Origin: an uncultured Prevotella sp.
GTDB lineage: Bacteria > Bacteroidota > Bacteroidia > Bacteroidales > Bacteroidaceae
Length of the DNA stretch: 32,835 bases
Direction: 5' to 3'
NCBI GenBank assembly: GCA_934203355.1
Contig: CAKPZC010000023.1
Span: 1 to 32,835, forward strand
Shown here piece by piece: positions 1 through 9,030 of this stretch. A program made the translations under genes and the position numbers. Position 1 is the first letter of the stretch; each line of letters starts with the position of its first letter. The notes below the pieces were generated by a model. The model was not told where the DNA came from, made no database searches, and was given only the letters and a program-made list of their open reading frames with translations.

Positions 1-12
1 GCAAGAACTTCC

Positions 13-29
13 ATCCATCGTAGATGGAT
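13..29. terminator. Short hairpin, possible end of an upstream transcript
   Basis: A perfect 7-base stem (ATCCATC / GATGGAT) closes a GTA loop and is followed on the plus strand by a pyrimidine-rich stretch (TTAACTTCTTCTTAACTT). It could end a transcript entering from the left. The T-run is poor and no upstream gene is visible, so this is tentative. Confidence 0.25.
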
Positions 30-164
30 TAACTTCTTCTTAACTTCCTCTAACTCCTATTTTGACACACCCTCCTCTCTGCCATTTTAACGCAAGCAGC
101 GAGCACTCGGAGATATTCATTTCTGTTTTTTATTCCAACTGGCTTATAATTCGGAAATTTTATT

Positions 165-172
165 TAAATTTG
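165..172 (+). promoter_or_regulatory. Candidate -7 promoter element for the ABC-F gene
   Basis: TAAATTTG matches the Bacteroidota -7 consensus TAnnTTTG and lies 54 bases before the ABC-F start codon. No convincing TTTG or TTG -33 element is present at the usual spacing, so the call rests on the -7 box alone. Confidence 0.4.
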
Positions 173-180
173 CATAGTAA

Positions 181-217
181 TTAAAAAACAACACTCACAT
201 TAAAAACAACACTCACA
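181..217 (+). repeat. Tandem duplication in the ABC-F leader
   Basis: Two adjacent copies of an 18-19 base unit containing AAAAACAACACTCACA fill 181-199 and 200-217, immediately upstream of the ATG at 226. They lie in the expected 5' untranslated region. A-rich leaders are normal for translation starts in this phylum, and the exact duplication is the notable part. Confidence 0.8.
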
Positions 218-225
218 GAACATAT

Positions 226-1860
226 ATGATTACAGTTGATGGACTGACCGTCGAGTTTGGCGGCACCACCCTATTCAAAGACATATCTTTTCAGATAAAC
301 GAGAAGGACCGCATAGCACTCATGGGCAAAAATGGAGCCGGCAAGAGCACGCTACTCAAGATAATAGCCGGAGTGCGCAAGCCGACACGTGGCTCGGTTT
401 CGGCGCCTAAGGATTGCGTCGTTGCCTACCTGCCACAGCACCTTATGACAGAAGACGGACGCACCGTGTTCGACGAAACATGCCAGGCTTTCGCCCATCT
501 GCACGAGATTCAGGCTGAAATCGACCGCATCAACAACGAGCTTACAACTCGTACCGACTACGAAAGCGACGAATACATGCAACTCATAGAAAAGGTGTCT
601 TCGCTCTCGGAGAAGTTCTATGCCATCGACATGACACACTTCGAGGAGGACGTGGAGAAAACCTTGCTGGGACTCGGCTTCGAGCGCAAGGACTTCGACC
701 GACCCACAAGCGAATTCTCGGGTGGATGGCGCATGCGTATAGAGCTTGCTAAACTGCTGCTCAAGTCGCCCGACGTGCTGCTGCTCGACGAGCCTACCAA
801 CCATCTCGACATCGAGTCGATAGGATGGCTCGAGGACTTTATCATCAACAGCTCCAAAGCCGTGGTCGTAATCAGCCACGACCGCAAGTTTGTCGACAAC
901 ATAACAACTCGTACCATCGAAGTCACAATGGGGCGCATCTACGACTACAAGACCACATACAGCCAATACCTCGAACTGCGCAAGGAACGACGCGAACAGC
1001 AAATGAAGAAATACGAGGAACAGCAGAAAATGATTGCCGAAACCAAGGACTTCATCGAACGATTCAAGGGCACCTACTCCAAAACATTCCAAGTGCAGAG
1101 CCGCGTGAAAATGCTCGAAAAACTCGAACTGATAGAGGTGGACGAGGAGGACACAAGCCACCTAAGACTAAAGTTCCCGCCAAGCCCACGAAGCGGAGCC
1201 TACCCCGTGCAGATGAGCGACGTGGCAATGGCTTTCGACGACAAGCAGATTTTCAGCGGAGTGAACCTGACCGTGGAGCGAGGCGACAAGATTGCCTTCG
1301 TGGGAAGAAACGGCGAAGGAAAGTCGACACTCGTCAAGTGCATCATGGGACAACTGCAAAACCAAGGCAAACTGGAAATTGGACACAACGTGCAGATAGG
1401 ATATTTCGCGCAAAACCAAGCCTCGTTGCTCGATGGCGAACTCACCGTGTTTCAGACCATCGACGATGTGGCGAAAGGCGAAATACGCAATAAAATACGC
1501 GACCTCTTAGGAGCATTCATGTTCGGAGGCGAAGAGTCAACTAAGAAGGTCAAGGTGCTCTCGGGCGGCGAACGAACACGACTTGCAATACTCAAACTGC
1601 TACTGGAGCCAGTCAACCTGCTCATACTCGACGAGCCTACCAACCACCTCGACCTAAAGACCAAGGACGTGCTGAAACAAGCCCTACAGGACTTCGACGG
1701 CACACTCATAGTGGTGAGCCACGACCGCGACTTCCTCGACGGACTTGTAAGCAAAGTCTATGAGTTTGGTCACGGCCGCGTGCGCGAACATCTATGCGGC
1801 ATCTACGAGTTCCTCGAATCCAAAAAGATGGAGAGCCTGCAGGAACTCGAAAAAAAATAG
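226..1860 (+). CDS. ABC-F family ATPase (ribosome-associated type)
   Basis: This 544-residue protein has two ABC ATPase domains and no membrane segments, the hallmark of the ABC-F family. Members bind the ribosome and help relieve stalled translation or protect against ribosome-targeting antibiotics. The first domain has Walker A GKNGAGKST at residues 34-42, signature SGGWRMRIELAKLL and Walker B LLLDEPTNHLD. The second has GRNGEGKST at 360-368, signature SGGERTRLAILKLL and LLILDEPTNHLD. The two are joined by a charged, coiled-coil-like linker, as expected for the P-site tRNA interaction motif. Length is normal for a housekeeping EttA/Uup/YbiT-type member. Nothing marks it as an antibiotic-resistance subtype, and the exact subfamily cannot be fixed by eye. 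It may be read together with the dehydrogenase 16 bases downstream. Confidence 0.93.
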   Translation: MITVDGLTVEFGGTTLFKDISFQINEKDRIALMGKNGAGKSTLLKIIAGVRKPTRGSVSAPKDCVVAYLPQHLMTEDGRTVFDETCQAFAHLHEIQAEIDRINNELTTRTDYESDEYMQLIEKVSSLSEKFYAIDMTHFEEDVEKTLLGLGFERKDFDRPTSEFSGGWRMRIELAKLLLKSPDVLLLDEPTNHLDIESIGWLEDFIINSSKAVVVISHDRKFVDNITTRTIEVTMGRIYDYKTTYSQYLELRKERREQQMKKYEEQQKMIAETKDFIERFKGTYSKTFQVQSRVKMLEKLELIEVDEEDTSHLRLKFPPSPRSGAYPVQMSDVAMAFDDKQIFSGVNLTVERGDKIAFVGRNGEGKSTLVKCIMGQLQNQGKLEIGHNVQIGYFAQNQASLLDGELTVFQTIDDVAKGEIRNKIRDLLGAFMFGGEESTKKVKVLSGGERTRLAILKLLLEPVNLLILDEPTNHLDLKTKDVLKQALQDFDGTLIVVSHDRDFLDGLVSKVYEFGHGRVREHLCGIYEFLESKKMESLQELEKK

Positions 1861-1876
1861 ACAAAACACCAATATT

Positions 1877-2914
1877 ATGAAAGCATACACATACATAGAG
1901 AAGGGCAAATTTGCCCTGATAGACAAAGAGAAACCCACACTACAGGCTTCCACCGACGCCATAGTGCGAGTGACGCTTGGCAGCATATGCACGAGCGACC
2001 TGCATATTAAGCATGGTAGCGTGCCGAGAGCTGTGCCCGGAATAACCGTGGGCCACGAAATGGTGGGCGTGGTGGAACAGATAGGAGCCGACGTGAAGGG
2101 CGTGAAACCAGGCGACCGCGTCACGGTGAACGTGGAGACCTTCTGCGGCGAATGCTTCTACTGCAAACATGGGTATGTGAATAATTGCACATCGCCACAT
2201 GGCGGATGGGCTCTCGGATGCCGAATAGACGGAGGACAGACCGAATATGTGCGCGTGCCACTCGCCACACAAGGATTAAACCGCATTCCCGACAGCGTTT
2301 CCGACGAGCAGGCTCTATTCGTGGGCGATGTGCTCGCCACAGGATTCTGGGCAGCACGCATAAGCGAAATCACAAACGAGGACACGGTACTAATCATTGG
2401 CGCCGGACCCACCGGAATCTGCACCCTGCTATGCGTAATGCTGAAACACCCAAAGCGCATAATCATGTGCGAAAAGTCGGAGGAACGTCGCAATTTCGTC
2501 AAGAAACACTATCCCGAGGTGATGCTCACATCGCCCGACGAATGTCTCGACTTCGTCATGAGCAACAGTCAGCACGGAGGAGCCGACCGCGTGATTGAGG
2601 TGGCTGGAGCTAAGGACACATTCCAGACGGCATGGCAATGCGCCCGACCCAACGCCATTGTCACAGTCGTTGCGCTCTACGACGAGCCACAGCTGCTACC
2701 CCTGCCCGACATGTATGGCAAAAACCTGACATTCAAGACTGGAGGTGTGGACGGATGCGACTGCGAGGAGATATTGCGACTTATCGAGCAAGGAAAAATT
2801 GACACCACTCCACTCATCACCCACCGAATGCCACTAAGCCAAATAGAGAAGGCATATAGGATATTTGAGAACAAAGAAGACGGAGTGATAAAAATTGCCA
2901 TCTACAATGAATAA
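1877..2914 (+). CDS. Zinc-dependent medium-chain alcohol dehydrogenase family protein
   Basis: A 345-residue medium-chain dehydrogenase/reductase that should oxidise or reduce an alcohol, polyol or related substrate with NAD(P). The catalytic zinc ligands appear as C38 and H60-E61 (GHE motif). The structural zinc site has four cysteines at 90, 93, 96 and 104. A Rossmann segment follows, with the glycine-rich run IIGAGPTGICTLL. The start was placed at the ATG at 1877, giving MKAYTYIEKG. The open frame continues upstream to 1760, but that part lies inside the ABC-F gene in another frame. The gene overlaps the next one by 8 bases, suggesting translational coupling. The substrate cannot be read from the sequence; alcohol dehydrogenases of the threonine- or sorbitol-dehydrogenase type are possible. 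Confidence 0.9.
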   Translation: MKAYTYIEKGKFALIDKEKPTLQASTDAIVRVTLGSICTSDLHIKHGSVPRAVPGITVGHEMVGVVEQIGADVKGVKPGDRVTVNVETFCGECFYCKHGYVNNCTSPHGGWALGCRIDGGQTEYVRVPLATQGLNRIPDSVSDEQALFVGDVLATGFWAARISEITNEDTVLIIGAGPTGICTLLCVMLKHPKRIIMCEKSEERRNFVKKHYPEVMLTSPDECLDFVMSNSQHGGADRVIEVAGAKDTFQTAWQCARPNAIVTVVALYDEPQLLPLPDMYGKNLTFKTGGVDGCDCEEILRLIEQGKIDTTPLITHRMPLSQIEKAYRIFENKEDGVIKIAIYNE

Positions 2915-3707
2915 GATAACAATGCTCGGCACGGGCAACGCCACAGTTTCCCATATTTACAACACTTGTTTTGTGATCTCCACATCCACAACCCATCTGC
3001 TTGTCGACGCAGGCGGAGGCAACGGCATTCTCACACAGTTGCGCAAGGTGGACATGCCCATTTCCGACGTTCATCACCTGTTTGTCACCCACGCTCATAC
3101 CGACCATATATTAGGAGTGGTGTGGATTATACGCATGGTGGCACAATGCAAGGACTATAACGACCAACTGCATGTATATGGCAACGACAAGGTGATGAAG
3201 GTCATACACACTATCATCGACATGATTCTTGCCAAGAAACAACTCGACAAGGTGGAAGAACGCGTGGTGTTCCATGAACTAACCGACGGAGAGAGCTTTG
3301 AGGTGGGCGACATGAAACTCACTTGCTTCGACATTCATTCCACAAAAGAAAAACAGTATGGTTTCCGTGCCATATTGCCCGGCAATACTGTCGTAGCATG
3401 TCTTGGCGACGAACCATACAATCCCGTCAACCGCCCTTTAATAGAGCATGCCGACTGGATGATGTGCGAGGCTTTCTGCCTGTATGCCGACCGCGACATC
3501 TTCAAACCCTACGAGAAGAGCCACAGCACGGCACTCGACGCAGGCAGACTTGCTGCCGAGCTCGACGTAAAAAACCTCATTCTGTATCACACGGAAGAGA
3601 AAACTCTTGCCACACGCAAGAACAGTTATGCTAAAGAGGCAGCCGAAGGGTTTAAGGGCAGAATTGTAGTGCCTGATGACTTGGAAGAAATCATACTGAA
3701 AGCATGA
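2907..3707 (+). CDS. Metallo-beta-lactamase-fold hydrolase, RNase Z-like
   Basis: A 266-residue cytosolic metallo-hydrolase. The metal motif HxHxDH is at residues 62-67 (HAHTDH), preceded by the N-terminal strands GTGNA and LLVDAGGG. A later Asp (CLGDEP) and a C-terminal His (LILYHTEEKT) complete the expected two-metal site. The segment SHSTALDAGRLAAELDVKNLILYH resembles the end of RNase Z/ElaC-type proteins. The true tRNase Z of the organism may be elsewhere, so no gene name is given. ATG 2907 was chosen because it gives the standard MLGTG beginning and overlaps the dehydrogenase stop; an in-frame ATG at 2895 would lengthen the overlap. Confidence 0.85.
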   Translation: MNKITMLGTGNATVSHIYNTCFVISTSTTHLLVDAGGGNGILTQLRKVDMPISDVHHLFVTHAHTDHILGVVWIIRMVAQCKDYNDQLHVYGNDKVMKVIHTIIDMILAKKQLDKVEERVVFHELTDGESFEVGDMKLTCFDIHSTKEKQYGFRAILPGNTVVACLGDEPYNPVNRPLIEHADWMMCEAFCLYADRDIFKPYEKSHSTALDAGRLAAELDVKNLILYHTEEKTLATRKNSYAKEAAEGFKGRIVVPDDLEEIILKA

Positions 3708-3710
3708 GAG

Positions 3711-3870
3711 TTAACGAGTTGACAAGAGATGAGTTGACAAGTTGACGAGCTGCTACCAATGTGTATTTAAGTTGTTTGATGAGTTTTGATGAGTTTTGAT
3801 AAGTTTTGATGAGTTTTTATAGCTACAAAGCAAACAGCTCGTCAACTAGTCAACTCGTCAACTTGTCTAC
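3711..3870. repeat. Inverted-repeat element with internal tandem repeats
   Basis: About 32 bases at 3721-3752 are nearly complementary to 3835-3867; both arms are built from GTTGACGAG or GTTGACAAG units and end in the matching pair GACGAGCTG / CAGCTCGTC. The roughly 80-base loop has four copies of a GATGAGTTTT-like decamer (about 3778-3817). The element fills almost the whole gap between the hydrolase and the peroxiredoxin gene. It could be a small non-autonomous repeat or a transcriptional or RNA-processing hairpin. Confidence 0.8.
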
Positions 3871-3891
3871 TTATCATAAAAATAAAAAACT

Positions 3892-4356
3892 ATGGAAATT
3901 GGTGACAAAATTCCCGAGATTCTTGGCATCGACCAAGACGGACGCGAAATTAAGGCAAGCGACTATCGCGGTCGCAAAATTGTGATTTACAGTTATCCAA
4001 AGGCTAACACCAGCGGATGCACAGCCGAGGCTTGCTCGCTACAGGCTCATAAAGAGGAACTGGCGGCAGCAGGTTACGAGATTATAGGCGTAAGCAAGGA
4101 CAAGCAGGCTCTACAGAAGAAGTTTGCCGAAGCCAAGGGGCTGGAGTTTCCTCTTATTGCCGATACCGAAACCACCCTGTTGCAGGCACTCGGATGTTGG
4201 GGCGAAAAGGTGGCTTGTGGCAGAAAAACCATCGGCATTCTGCGCACAACTTATCTCGTCAACGAGGAAGGCATTATAGAAAGAATTTTTACTCCAAAAG
4301 AAATCAAAACCAAGATTCATGCGGAGCAAATTCTCAATGCAATTAAAGCAAAATAA
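3892..4356 (+). CDS. bcp: Thioredoxin-dependent peroxiredoxin, Bcp/PrxQ type
   Basis: A 154-residue atypical two-cysteine peroxiredoxin that reduces hydrogen peroxide and organic peroxides in the cytosol using thioredoxin. The active-site segment reads YPKANTSGCTAEACSLQ, with peroxidatic C43 and resolving C48 five residues later, the PrxQ arrangement. The usual Pro-Thr-Gly before the peroxidatic Cys (TPGCT) is TSGCT here, a modest change that keeps the Thr and Cys. Length matches the family. The start at 3892 is the first ATG after the inverted-repeat element, with A-rich sequence before it. It sits 21 bases ahead of the transporter gene and may be co-transcribed with it. Confidence 0.93.
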   Translation: MEIGDKIPEILGIDQDGREIKASDYRGRKIVIYSYPKANTSGCTAEACSLQAHKEELAAAGYEIIGVSKDKQALQKKFAEAKGLEFPLIADTETTLLQALGCWGEKVACGRKTIGILRTTYLVNEEGIIERIFTPKEIKTKIHAEQILNAIKAK

Positions 4357-4377
4357 TCAACCACATAACTAATAATT

Positions 4378-6213
4378 ATGACAATTACTCTCATTATTCT
4401 CGCCCTTTCGGCTGTGTTCTTCGCCATGGGCAAAGTTCGCTCCGACCTCGTTGCGCTATGCGCCCTTGTCGCCCTACTGCTCACCGGAATACTCACACCG
4501 CAAGAAGCCCTGTCGGGATTCTCCAACTCGGTGGTGATAATGATGGTGGGATTATTTGTCGTAGGCGGGGCTATCGTACAGACCGGACTCGCCAAGAAAG
4601 CATCGGGCAAACTGATGACATTGGCTGGCGACAGCGAACTGGGACTGTTCCTGCTGCTTATGGTGGTGACTGCCGTCATTGGAGCCTTTGTGAGCAATAC
4701 AGGAACTGTAGCCCTAATGATGCCCATCGTGGTAAGCTTGGCGCAAAAAGCAAAGATGCGCGCCAGCCGACTGCTTATGCCTCTCGCCTTTGCAAGCAGC
4801 ATGGGAGGAATGCTCACACTCATAGGTACACCGCCCAACCTTGTTATACAGGAGGCTTTGACAGAGAATGGCTTTGAGCCTTTGAAGTTCTTCAGTTTCC
4901 TGCCCGTCGGAATCGTATGTATCTTAGTCGGCATCATCGTGCTGCTACCACTCAGCAAGCGCTTCCTTAATGGCAACAAACAAGGACACGACGGCGAACA
5001 AGGCAGCAAGCGGGCTAAATCGCTCGACGACCTGATGGAGGAATACAACCTGAAGGAAAATCTGTCGGTATTTACCGTGGGCAAACAGTCGATTGCCAAC
5101 GAAAAGACACTTGCTGAACTGGACATTCACCATCGCTACAGCCTGACCGTGCTTGAGGTGAGGCGCATCAAGCAACCACGATCGCCGCTGATGAAAGAAG
5201 TGGAACAGCGACTTGCCGGACCCGACACAAAACTCACAGAAGGCGACATCGTCTACGTGAGTGGCGACCCTGAGCAGGCCACGAAGTTTGCTGCCGACAT
5301 GCAACTCGACAAAACCAGCGAAGAACTGGCTTTCTACGACATCGGTATCGCCGAAGTGGTGTTGATGCACAACTCGCGCCTGTGTGGCAAAACTCTCAAG
5401 GAAACTGGATTGCGCCGACTCTACAACGTCAACGCGCTTGGAGTGCGGCGTGGCGACAGCTACATCACAGAAGGTATTGCCGACATGAAATTCCGCCAGG
5501 GCGACATTATTCTCATCCAAGGAAAATGGAAGAATATTTCGCGCATAGCCGATGTGGCAGACGGAATATTGGTAATGGGACAGCCTTTGGAGGAGGCTTC
5601 ACGAGTGACACTCGACTACAAAGCTCCACTCGCAGCAGCCATAATGCTACTTATGATTCTGACAATGGTGTTCGACTTCATTCCCGTAGCTCCAGTAACG
5701 GCTGTAATGGTGGCAGGCTTGCTAATGGTCATTACTGGATGCATCCGCTCGGTGGAGGCTGCCTACAAGACTATCAACTGGGAAAGCATAGTGCTTATAG
5801 CTGCCATGCTGCCCATGTCGGTGGCATTGGAAAAAACCGGAGCGTCGGCGATGGTTGCAAGCCTGTTGGCCGACAACTTGGGACAGGCAAGTCCCTATGC
5901 CTTGCTTGCAGGAGTCTACTTCACAACGTCGCTTCTCACCATGTTCATCAGCAACACGGCTACAGCAGTTCTTATGTCGCCTATTGCCTTCACCTCGGCT
6001 GCGGCTATCGGCGTAAGCCCCTACCCCATGCTCTTCGCTGTGACACTTGGAGCGAGCATGTGCTTCGCCTCGCCATTCTCGACACCACCCAACGCGCTCG
6101 TGATGCAGGCAGGAGGCTACTCGTTCATGGACTACATTAAAGTGGGACTACCACTACAAATCATCATGGGCCTGGTGATGATTTTCGTGCTGCCACTTAT
6201 CTTCCCATTCTAA
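4378..6213 (+). CDS. SLC13-family permease with RCK_C (TrkA-C) domains
   Basis: A 611-residue inner-membrane transporter of the SLC13/DASS, CitT-like superfamily. Hydrophobic helices occupy roughly residues 1-205 and 410-611. Two pseudosymmetric signature loops are visible: SNTGT with GTPPN at 150-154, and SNTAT with STPPN at 568-572. The middle, about 215-400, is soluble and contains two TrkA-C-like regulatory domains. This layout is typical of YfbS/SdcS-like proteins that move anions such as dicarboxylates or sulfate with sodium. The substrate cannot be inferred. It is the last gene of the plus-strand group and is followed by a strong hairpin. Confidence 0.88.
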   Translation: MTITLIILALSAVFFAMGKVRSDLVALCALVALLLTGILTPQEALSGFSNSVVIMMVGLFVVGGAIVQTGLAKKASGKLMTLAGDSELGLFLLLMVVTAVIGAFVSNTGTVALMMPIVVSLAQKAKMRASRLLMPLAFASSMGGMLTLIGTPPNLVIQEALTENGFEPLKFFSFLPVGIVCILVGIIVLLPLSKRFLNGNKQGHDGEQGSKRAKSLDDLMEEYNLKENLSVFTVGKQSIANEKTLAELDIHHRYSLTVLEVRRIKQPRSPLMKEVEQRLAGPDTKLTEGDIVYVSGDPEQATKFAADMQLDKTSEELAFYDIGIAEVVLMHNSRLCGKTLKETGLRRLYNVNALGVRRGDSYITEGIADMKFRQGDIILIQGKWKNISRIADVADGILVMGQPLEEASRVTLDYKAPLAAAIMLLMILTMVFDFIPVAPVTAVMVAGLLMVITGCIRSVEAAYKTINWESIVLIAAMLPMSVALEKTGASAMVASLLADNLGQASPYALLAGVYFTTSLLTMFISNTATAVLMSPIAFTSAAAIGVSPYPMLFAVTLGASMCFASPFSTPPNALVMQAGGYSFMDYIKVGLPLQIIMGLVMIFVLPLIFPF

Positions 6214-6246
6214 TAAAAACAGCTTATAATCCAGTTCTAATAAAAA

Positions 6247-6293
6247 AAGTGCCAACATAATGTATAAAATAATTATACACCATGTTGGCACTT
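6247..6293. terminator. Bidirectional terminator between the transporter and hisS
   Basis: Perfect 12-base arms (AAGTGCCAACAT / ATGTTGGCACTT) enclose a second perfect stem, TGTATAA / TTATACA. Read on the minus strand, the outer stem is followed by seven Ts, a classic intrinsic terminator for the fur-purA-hisS transcript. On the plus strand the following sequence (TATTGTATTCTTA) is less T-rich but could stop the transporter transcript. Confidence 0.88.
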
Positions 6294-6314
6294 ATTGTAT
6301 TCTTACCTCAATTC

Positions 6315-7673
6315 TTACTTAACAGCCTCGATAAGCTCCTCGACGTTAACCAACGATTGCTCACCAGTAGCCATATTCTTGAGTGTGAACTTGCCCTGCT
6401 CAATCTCCGACTCTCCGGCAATTGCCACAAAGGGCACATTCTTTGAGTTGGCATAAGCCATCTGCTTCTTCATCTTTACGCTATCGGGGAAAATCTCGGT
6501 ACGTATTCCAGCCTCACGACACTTGCGCAAGGCTGGCAAACAATAAGCAGTCTCCTTGTCGCCAAAATTCACAAATAGCAACTGAGTTCCGTTGACAGCC
6601 TCCTTGGGATAAAGGTCGAGCCCATTGAGAACATCATAGATACGGTCGGCTCCAAACGAGATGCCCACTCCGCTCAAACCAGGAAGACCGAAGATTCCTG
6701 TGAGGTTGTCGTATCTGCCGCCGCCCGTGATAGAACCGATGGCATAGTCGAGAGCCTTCACCTCGAAGATTGCACCCGTGTAGTAATTAAGACCGCGAGC
6801 GAGAGTGAGGTCAAGCTCTATGACGTTGTTCAGTCCGCAAGTCTTGAGTGTGTCGAGTATAAAGCGAGTTTCCTCAACACCCTTGAGTCCTGTCTCCGAA
6901 GTGGCAAGCACGTCGGCAATAGTGGCGAGCTTGTCGTCATTAGAACCCGAAAGTGCTATAATGGGCTGAAGTTTCTGGATAGCCTCGTCAGAGATTCCGT
7001 CCTTGCGAAGTTCCTCGTTCACGTTGTCGATACCTATCTTGTCGAGCTTGTCGATAGCTACTGTGATGTCGACAATCTTATCAGCCTCGCCAATCACTTC
7101 GGCAATACCGGTGAGAATCTTACGGTTGTTTATCTTAATAGCTACTCTCACGCCAAAACGCGTGAAAACCGTATCGACAATCTGCATCAACTCCACCTCG
7201 TTGAGAAGTGAGTCGGAACCTACGACATCGGCATCGCATTGGTAAAACTCGCGATAACGTCCCTTTTGTGGACGGTCGGCACGCCACACGGGCTGAATCT
7301 GATAGCGCTTAAACGGCAACTGAATCTCCTCGCGATGCTGCACCACATAGCGTGCAAACGGCACGGTAAGGTCGTAGCGCAGGCCCTTCTCGCATAGCTT
7401 AGTAGCAAGATGCAGAGAATTTCGCTGCAAGAGCTCCTCGTCGCCGATTTTTGAGATATAATCGCCCGAGTTGAGCACCTTGAAGAGCAGCTTGTCACCT
7501 TCTTCGCCATACTTACCCATGAGCGTCTGCAGGGTCTCCATAGCAGGAGTCTCTATCTGCTGGAAGCCATAGAGAGCGTAGACGCTACGTATTGTGTCAA
7601 AGATATAATTGCGCTTAGCCATCTCGATTGGCGAGAAGTCGCGTGTTCCTTTTGGTATGCTTGGTTTTGCCAT
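6315..7673 (-). CDS. hisS: Histidyl-tRNA synthetase
   Basis: A 452-residue class II aminoacyl-tRNA synthetase that charges tRNA-His with histidine. Visible motifs are motif 1 near the N-terminus ([18 protein letters not shown]), motif 2 ([21 protein letters not shown]), the histidine-specific box [12 protein letters not shown] and motif 3 ([15 protein letters not shown]). The C-terminal anticodon-binding domain follows ([15 protein letters not shown]). Length is typical of Bacteroidota HisRS. It lies 6 bases downstream of purA on the same strand and ends just before a terminator, so it is probably the last gene of a fur-purA-hisS transcript. Confidence 0.97.
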   Translation of the reverse strand: MAKPSIPKGTRDFSPIEMAKRNYIFDTIRSVYALYGFQQIETPAMETLQTLMGKYGEEGDKLLFKVLNSGDYISKIGDEELLQRNSLHLATKLCEKGLRYDLTVPFARYVVQHREEIQLPFKRYQIQPVWRADRPQKGRYREFYQCDADVVGSDSLLNEVELMQIVDTVFTRFGVRVAIKINNRKILTGIAEVIGEADKIVDITVAIDKLDKIGIDNVNEELRKDGISDEAIQKLQPIIALSGSNDDKLATIADVLATSETGLKGVEETRFILDTLKTCGLNNVIELDLTLARGLNYYTGAIFEVKALDYAIGSITGGGRYDNLTGIFGLPGLSGVGISFGADRIYDVLNGLDLYPKEAVNGTQLLFVNFGDKETAYCLPALRKCREAGIRTEIFPDSVKMKKQMAYANSKNVPFVAIAGESEIEQGKFTLKNMATGEQSLVNVEELIEAVK

Positions 7674-7679
7674 CTATAA

Positions 7680-8954
7680 TTATTTTCTAACAATGGTCTG
7701 GGCACGGTCCGGACCGATTGAGATTATGCGGATTGGAGTCTCGAGATATTCCTCAAGGAAGGCGACATATTCGCAGAACTCCTGTGGGAATTGATCCTCC
7801 GACGTGAACTTGGTCATGTCGACATTCCATCCCTTGAACTCCTTGTAGATAGGCTCTACGCCCTCAAGCTCGTAGGGCAGGTCGGTGGTCTGCTCGCCAT
7901 TGGGCAACTTGTAGGCCACACATGCCTTGATGGTTGGGAAGCTGTCGAGCACGTCGCTCTTCATCATAATAAGCTCTGTAACACCATTAATCATTACAGA
8001 ATACTTGAGCTGCACAAGGTCGCACCAGCCGCAACGACGCTCACGTCCAGTCACAGCACCATACTCATGGCCGAGGTCGCGAATCTTCTTGCCTACCTCG
8101 TCGAAAAGTTCTGTTGGGAACGGACCTGCTCCAACGCGTGTGCAGTAGGCCTTCATTATGCCGTAGACGTTGCCAATACGGTTAGGACCGATACCAAGAC
8201 CTATGCAGGCTCCGGCACAAATCGTGTTGGAAGAAGTGACGAAGGGATAAGAACCGAAGTCAACGTCGAGCATTGTGCCCTGTGCTCCCTCGCAAAGGAC
8301 GTCCTTGCCCGAGCGCAGAATTTTGTTGATTTCGTGCTCGCTGTCGACTATCTGGAACTGCTTGAGATACTCTATGCCCTCCATCCATGTCTTCTCTACC
8401 TCTGTAATGTCGAAATCGGTATAACCCAAAGCTGCAATCTGCTTCAAATGGGCTGCCTTGTGGGCCTCATACTTCTCCTGGAAGTTGTCGAGAATGTCGC
8501 CAACTCGCAAACCGTTGCGACTCACCTTGTCTGTATAGGTAGGACCAATGCCCTTGCCAGTTGTGCCGACCTTGTTCTTGCCCTTCGAAGCCTCGATGGC
8601 TGCGTCGAGCACACGGTGGGTAGGCATAATGAGGTGGGCTTTCTTCGAGATATGGAGACGGCTCTTGAGGTCGTGACCGCTCTTCTCCAAGTCCTTAGCT
8701 TCTGCCATGAAAAGGTCGGGAGCGAGAACCACACCGTTGCCGATGATGTTCACCTTGCCACCCTGGAAGATACCAGACGGGATGCTGCGAAGGACATATT
8801 TCTGACCCTCAAACTCTAAGGTATGACCAGCGTTAGGTCCACCCTGGAAACGTGCAATCACGTCATACTTAGGAGTAAGGACATCAACAACCTTGCCCTT
8901 GCCCTCATCGCCCCACTGCAAACCGAGCAGGACATCTACTTTTCCTTTATTCAT
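7680..8954 (-). CDS. purA: Adenylosuccinate synthetase
   Basis: A 424-residue GTP-dependent enzyme that joins aspartate to IMP, the first committed step from IMP to AMP. The P-loop GDEGKGK is at residues 15-21, so D16 is the expected catalytic base; the second catalytic residue H44 is in GGPNAGHT. The IMP and GTP elements GTTGKGIGPTYTDK and GAQGTMLD are intact. Length matches the bacterial enzyme. The gene is 76 bases downstream of fur and 6 bases upstream of hisS. No separate promoter could be seen in the 76-base gap. Confidence 0.97.
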   Translation of the reverse strand: MNKGKVDVLLGLQWGDEGKGKVVDVLTPKYDVIARFQGGPNAGHTLEFEGQKYVLRSIPSGIFQGGKVNIIGNGVVLAPDLFMAEAKDLEKSGHDLKSRLHISKKAHLIMPTHRVLDAAIEASKGKNKVGTTGKGIGPTYTDKVSRNGLRVGDILDNFQEKYEAHKAAHLKQIAALGYTDFDITEVEKTWMEGIEYLKQFQIVDSEHEINKILRSGKDVLCEGAQGTMLDVDFGSYPFVTSSNTICAGACIGLGIGPNRIGNVYGIMKAYCTRVGAGPFPTELFDEVGKKIRDLGHEYGAVTGRERRCGWCDLVQLKYSVMINGVTELIMMKSDVLDSFPTIKACVAYKLPNGEQTTDLPYELEGVEPIYKEFKGWNVDMTKFTSEDQFPQEFCEYVAFLEEYLETPIRIISIGPDRAQTIVRK

Positions 8955-9030
8955 AAATTTATAAATATTTGTATTTCTGAATATGTCTAATTGTTCTCCT
9001 TCTTTATGAGCCGCACGATGTGCGAAAGAC

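Noticed and set aside
352..1161. 269-codon minus-strand frame
   Set aside because: Antisense to the ABC-F gene, His/Leu/Val-rich without any motif.
4317..5126. 269-codon minus-strand frame
   Set aside because: Antisense to the SLC13-type transporter gene; Ser/Thr-rich shadow of a membrane-protein gene.
5382..6140. 252-codon plus-strand frame in another phase
   Set aside because: Overlaps the transporter gene entirely and gives a His/Cys/Gly/Ser-rich product with no family resemblance.
7791..8819. Long 342-codon frame on the plus strand
   Set aside because: It lies fully opposite purA, whose motifs are complete, and its translation shows no recognisable domain; it is a codon-bias shadow.
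9001..9030. Terminator after fur
   Set aside because: The CGCAC/GTGCG stem is only 5 bases and lacks a T-run on the minus strand, so fur and purA may well be co-transcribed.
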